Below the pieces are notes generated by a model, which saw nothing but the letters and a program-made list of their open reading frames with translations, did no database searches and was not told the origin of the DNA. From a virus, in the IMG/VR virus record IMGVR_UViG_3300048123_000030, positions 1-31,033 of that record: DNA of 31,033 nt, one strand, 5' to 3'. The position numbers and the translations under genes were made by a program. Shown one piece after another: positions 29,365-31,033 of the stretch (position 1 is the stretch's first letter; each line of letters starts with the position of its first letter).

Positions 29365-31033
29365 AGGACACCTACGAGGGGCTAATCAAAACTAATGATA
29401 ACAATGCTATCAGTAGTGAGGTTGAGCTTACCGATGGTGCAGGTAATGGTACAGGTGTCAGCGTATCTACTGATGGTCGTGTAGTGGCATCAGGTACTGT
29501 TTCTTTTGGTTCTTTGAAGGATACAGGCGAAAACATTACGATCACAAAGTTTGTTGACGAAGCAGATGGGATTGCAAACAATGATAATGACACTTCTATC
29601 CCCACAGTTGCAGCAGTTAAGGACTATGTAGATAGCACCGAACTTGATACTGTTACAAGCGTAAACACGCAGACAGGCGATGTAGTCTTAGATACAGACG
29701 ATATAAGCGAAGGCACAAGCAATCTATACTATACAGAAGCTCGTGTAAGCGCAAACACAAGCGTAGCAGCTAACACTCTAAAAAATACTTACCCCTCTTC
29801 TGATGCGACTAAGGTAGGGCATATCACAGTAACACAAGCTGTCGATTTAGACACCTTAGAATCAAATGTAGCTACAAACAATTCTAAGATCAGCTTTGAC
29901 TCTACAAGTAGTGCAAAATTAGCAGGTATAGAGAATGGTGCAGAAGTGAACCCAACAAGCACCGATGAATTAAGTGAGGGTTCTACAAACTTATATTATA
30001 CCGATGCTCGTGTATCAGCTAATAGCGCAGTAGCAGCGAATACAGCAAAAACAGGCATAACCACGCAACAAGCAGCAGATATAACCACAAACAATGCAAA
30101 AGTAGGCATAACGACAGATCAGGCAAACGCTATTACTACCAACTCTGCAAAAGTATCTTTTCCCGAAGCACCTAATGATGGCGATGCTTATGTAAGAAAA
30201 AACGAAGGTTGGGAAAGTTTAACACACCCTGCTGATGCAGTTACTTCTGTAAATGGGGAAACAGGTGTAGTAGTTTTAGATTCAGACGATATCACAGAAG
30301 GTACATCTAACCTGTACTTTACCGATGCAAGAGTGTCTGCAAACTCTGATGTTACAGCCAACACAGCTAAGGTAGGAATCACTACACAACAAGCAAGTGA
30401 TATTACCACAAATAACGCTAAGGTTGGCATTACAACTCAACAAGCTGCTGATATTACTACTAACAATGCGAAGGTAGGTATCACGACTACCCAAGCAGAT
30501 GCAATCACAGCAAACTCTGCAAAGAATAGTTATCCCACAGATGATGCTACTAAACTTTCAGGGATAGAAGCAGGGGCAGAAGTAAACGTACAAGCTAATT
30601 GGAATGAAACAGATACTAATAGTGATGCTTATATTATTAATAAGCCAACTATACCTACTGCTGCTGTTGATAGTGTAAACACCCAAACAGGCGATGTAGT
30701 ACTCGACACGGATGATATTTCAGAGGGTACAACTAATTTATACTACACAGAAGCAAGGGTATCTGCTAACACAAGTGTAGCTGCAAACACAGCCAAAGTA
30801 GGTATAACCACCCAACAAGCGAGTGATATTACAACTAACAACGCTAAAATAAGTTTTGATAGTACATCATCTACTAAGTTAGCAGGTATTGAAGAAAACG
30901 CAGATATTACCGATACTGCAAATGTTACAGCAGCAGGTGCATTGATGGATAGTGAAGTAGATGCAGATATCAAGACTTTAAGTTTACCTGCTAATACAAC
31001 TATCAGCTCTTTTGCTCAATCGTTTTTAGATGA
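29337..31033 (+). CDS. Repetitive tail-fibre protein, 3' end cut by window edge (allele 2)
   Basis: Open from ATG 29337 (MANLQNKR, then IKDTYEGLIKTNDNNAI) to the window end, 565 complete codons. It is the second version of the gene at 2-2329. Relative to that allele it has two extra 17-residue type B repeats (around 30376-30477) and lacks 70 residues comprising two type C repeats. Most base changes are silent, with a few replacements such as Asp/Asn and Ser/Ala. It is the natural next gene after the connector operon, so the circular gene order is connector, fibre, receptor-binding protein, lysis. Confidence 0.8.
   Translation, partial: MANLQNKRIKDTYEGLIKTNDNNAISSEVELTDGAGNGTGVSVSTDGRVVASGTVSFGSLKDTGENITITKFVDEADGIANNDNDTSIPTVAAVKDYVDSTELDTVTSVNTQTGDVVLDTDDISEGTSNLYYTEARVSANTSVAANTLKNTYPSSDATKVGHITVTQAVDLDTLESNVATNNSKISFDSTSSAKLAGIENGAEVNPTSTDELSEGSTNLYYTDARVSANSAVAANTAKTGITTQQAADITTNNAKVGITTDQANAITTNSAKVSFPEAPNDGDAYVRKNEGWESLTHPADAVTSVNGETGVVVLDSDDITEGTSNLYFTDARVSANSDVTANTAKVGITTQQASDITTNNAKVGITTQQAADITTNNAKVGITTTQADAITANSAKNSYPTDDATKLSGIEAGAEVNVQANWNETDTNSDAYIINKPTIPTAAVDSVNTQTGDVVLDTDDISEGTTNLYYTEARVSANTSVAANTAKVGITTQQASDITTNNAKISFDSTSSTKLAGIEENADITDTANVTAAGALMDSEVDADIKTLSLPANTTISSFAQSFLD
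29360..31033. repeat. Right copy of imperfect terminal direct repeat
   Basis: Counterpart of 1-1782. Both end inside the fibre gene at the same codon region (SFAQSFLDD), as expected if the window is one permuted genome length read past its starting point on a different allele. Confidence 0.88.

Noticed and set aside
1-31033. Temperate-phage genes (integrase, CI-like repressor), tRNA genes or CRISPR arrays
   Set aside because: None recognised on either strand; no cloverleaf-like or regularly spaced direct repeats apart from the fibre repeats.

Overview
This window looks like essentially one whole genome of a tailed, siphovirus-like phage of a Bacteroidota host, probably a flavobacterium. All genes lie on the + strand and are tightly packed, mostly with ATGA or TAATG overlaps. 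The base composition is AT-rich and start codons lack Shine-Dalgarno sites. Several early-region promoters carry the Bacteroidota TAnnTTTG element. The first ~1.8 kb and the last ~1.7 kb are two diverged versions of the same tail-fibre gene, so joining the ends gives a circular or permuted map of about 29.4 kb. No tRNA, CRISPR array, integrase or insertion sequence was seen.

Layout: (1) 1-5389, end of the late region: repetitive tail fibre, carbohydrate-binding/LamG-like receptor-binding protein, small membrane proteins, an M15 peptidase endolysin and a three-TM-type holin. (2) 5390-5525: an 80-bp pure A/T tract at the late/early boundary, a possible origin. (3) 5526-13547, early and replication region: NinG-like nuclease, OB-fold-like and DUF3127 single-strand-binding candidates, a DnaB/RecA-like ATPase, a small sigma factor, PD-(D/E)XK nucleases, a DnaA-domain-IV-like protein, an N6-adenine methyltransferase and many proteins of 26-60 residues. 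(4) 13584-22078: terminase small and large subunits, a tail assembly chaperone with a probable -1 frameshift, tail completion, tail and baseplate proteins, and the tape measure. (5) 22113-29364: XkdF-type prohead protease, scaffold candidate, major capsid protein, major tail protein, a pair of duplicated small structural proteins, portal with an extra C-terminal domain, and a head-tail connector, followed by the second fibre allele.

Three regulatory features stand out. First, a two-box motif, ACAAAAT then 10 nt then TACGTTATATA, precedes late genes at five sites, with a sixth degenerate copy at the capsid gene. The distance between boxes is constant, and in four cases the ATG begins exactly 14 nt after the start of the TACGTT box, which implies leaderless mRNAs. 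The sigma-like protein at 8111-8608 is the natural candidate to read it. Second, at 6072-6165 a TTG/TAnnTTTG promoter is followed within about 60 nt by a strong terminator. The predicted RNA contains 16 nt perfectly complementary to the 5' leader of the gene at 9935 and 11 nt complementary to that of the gene at 6211. Third, a T_TTT_TTT slippery heptamer in the tail chaperone gene opens a -1 frame with a typical chaperone T extension.
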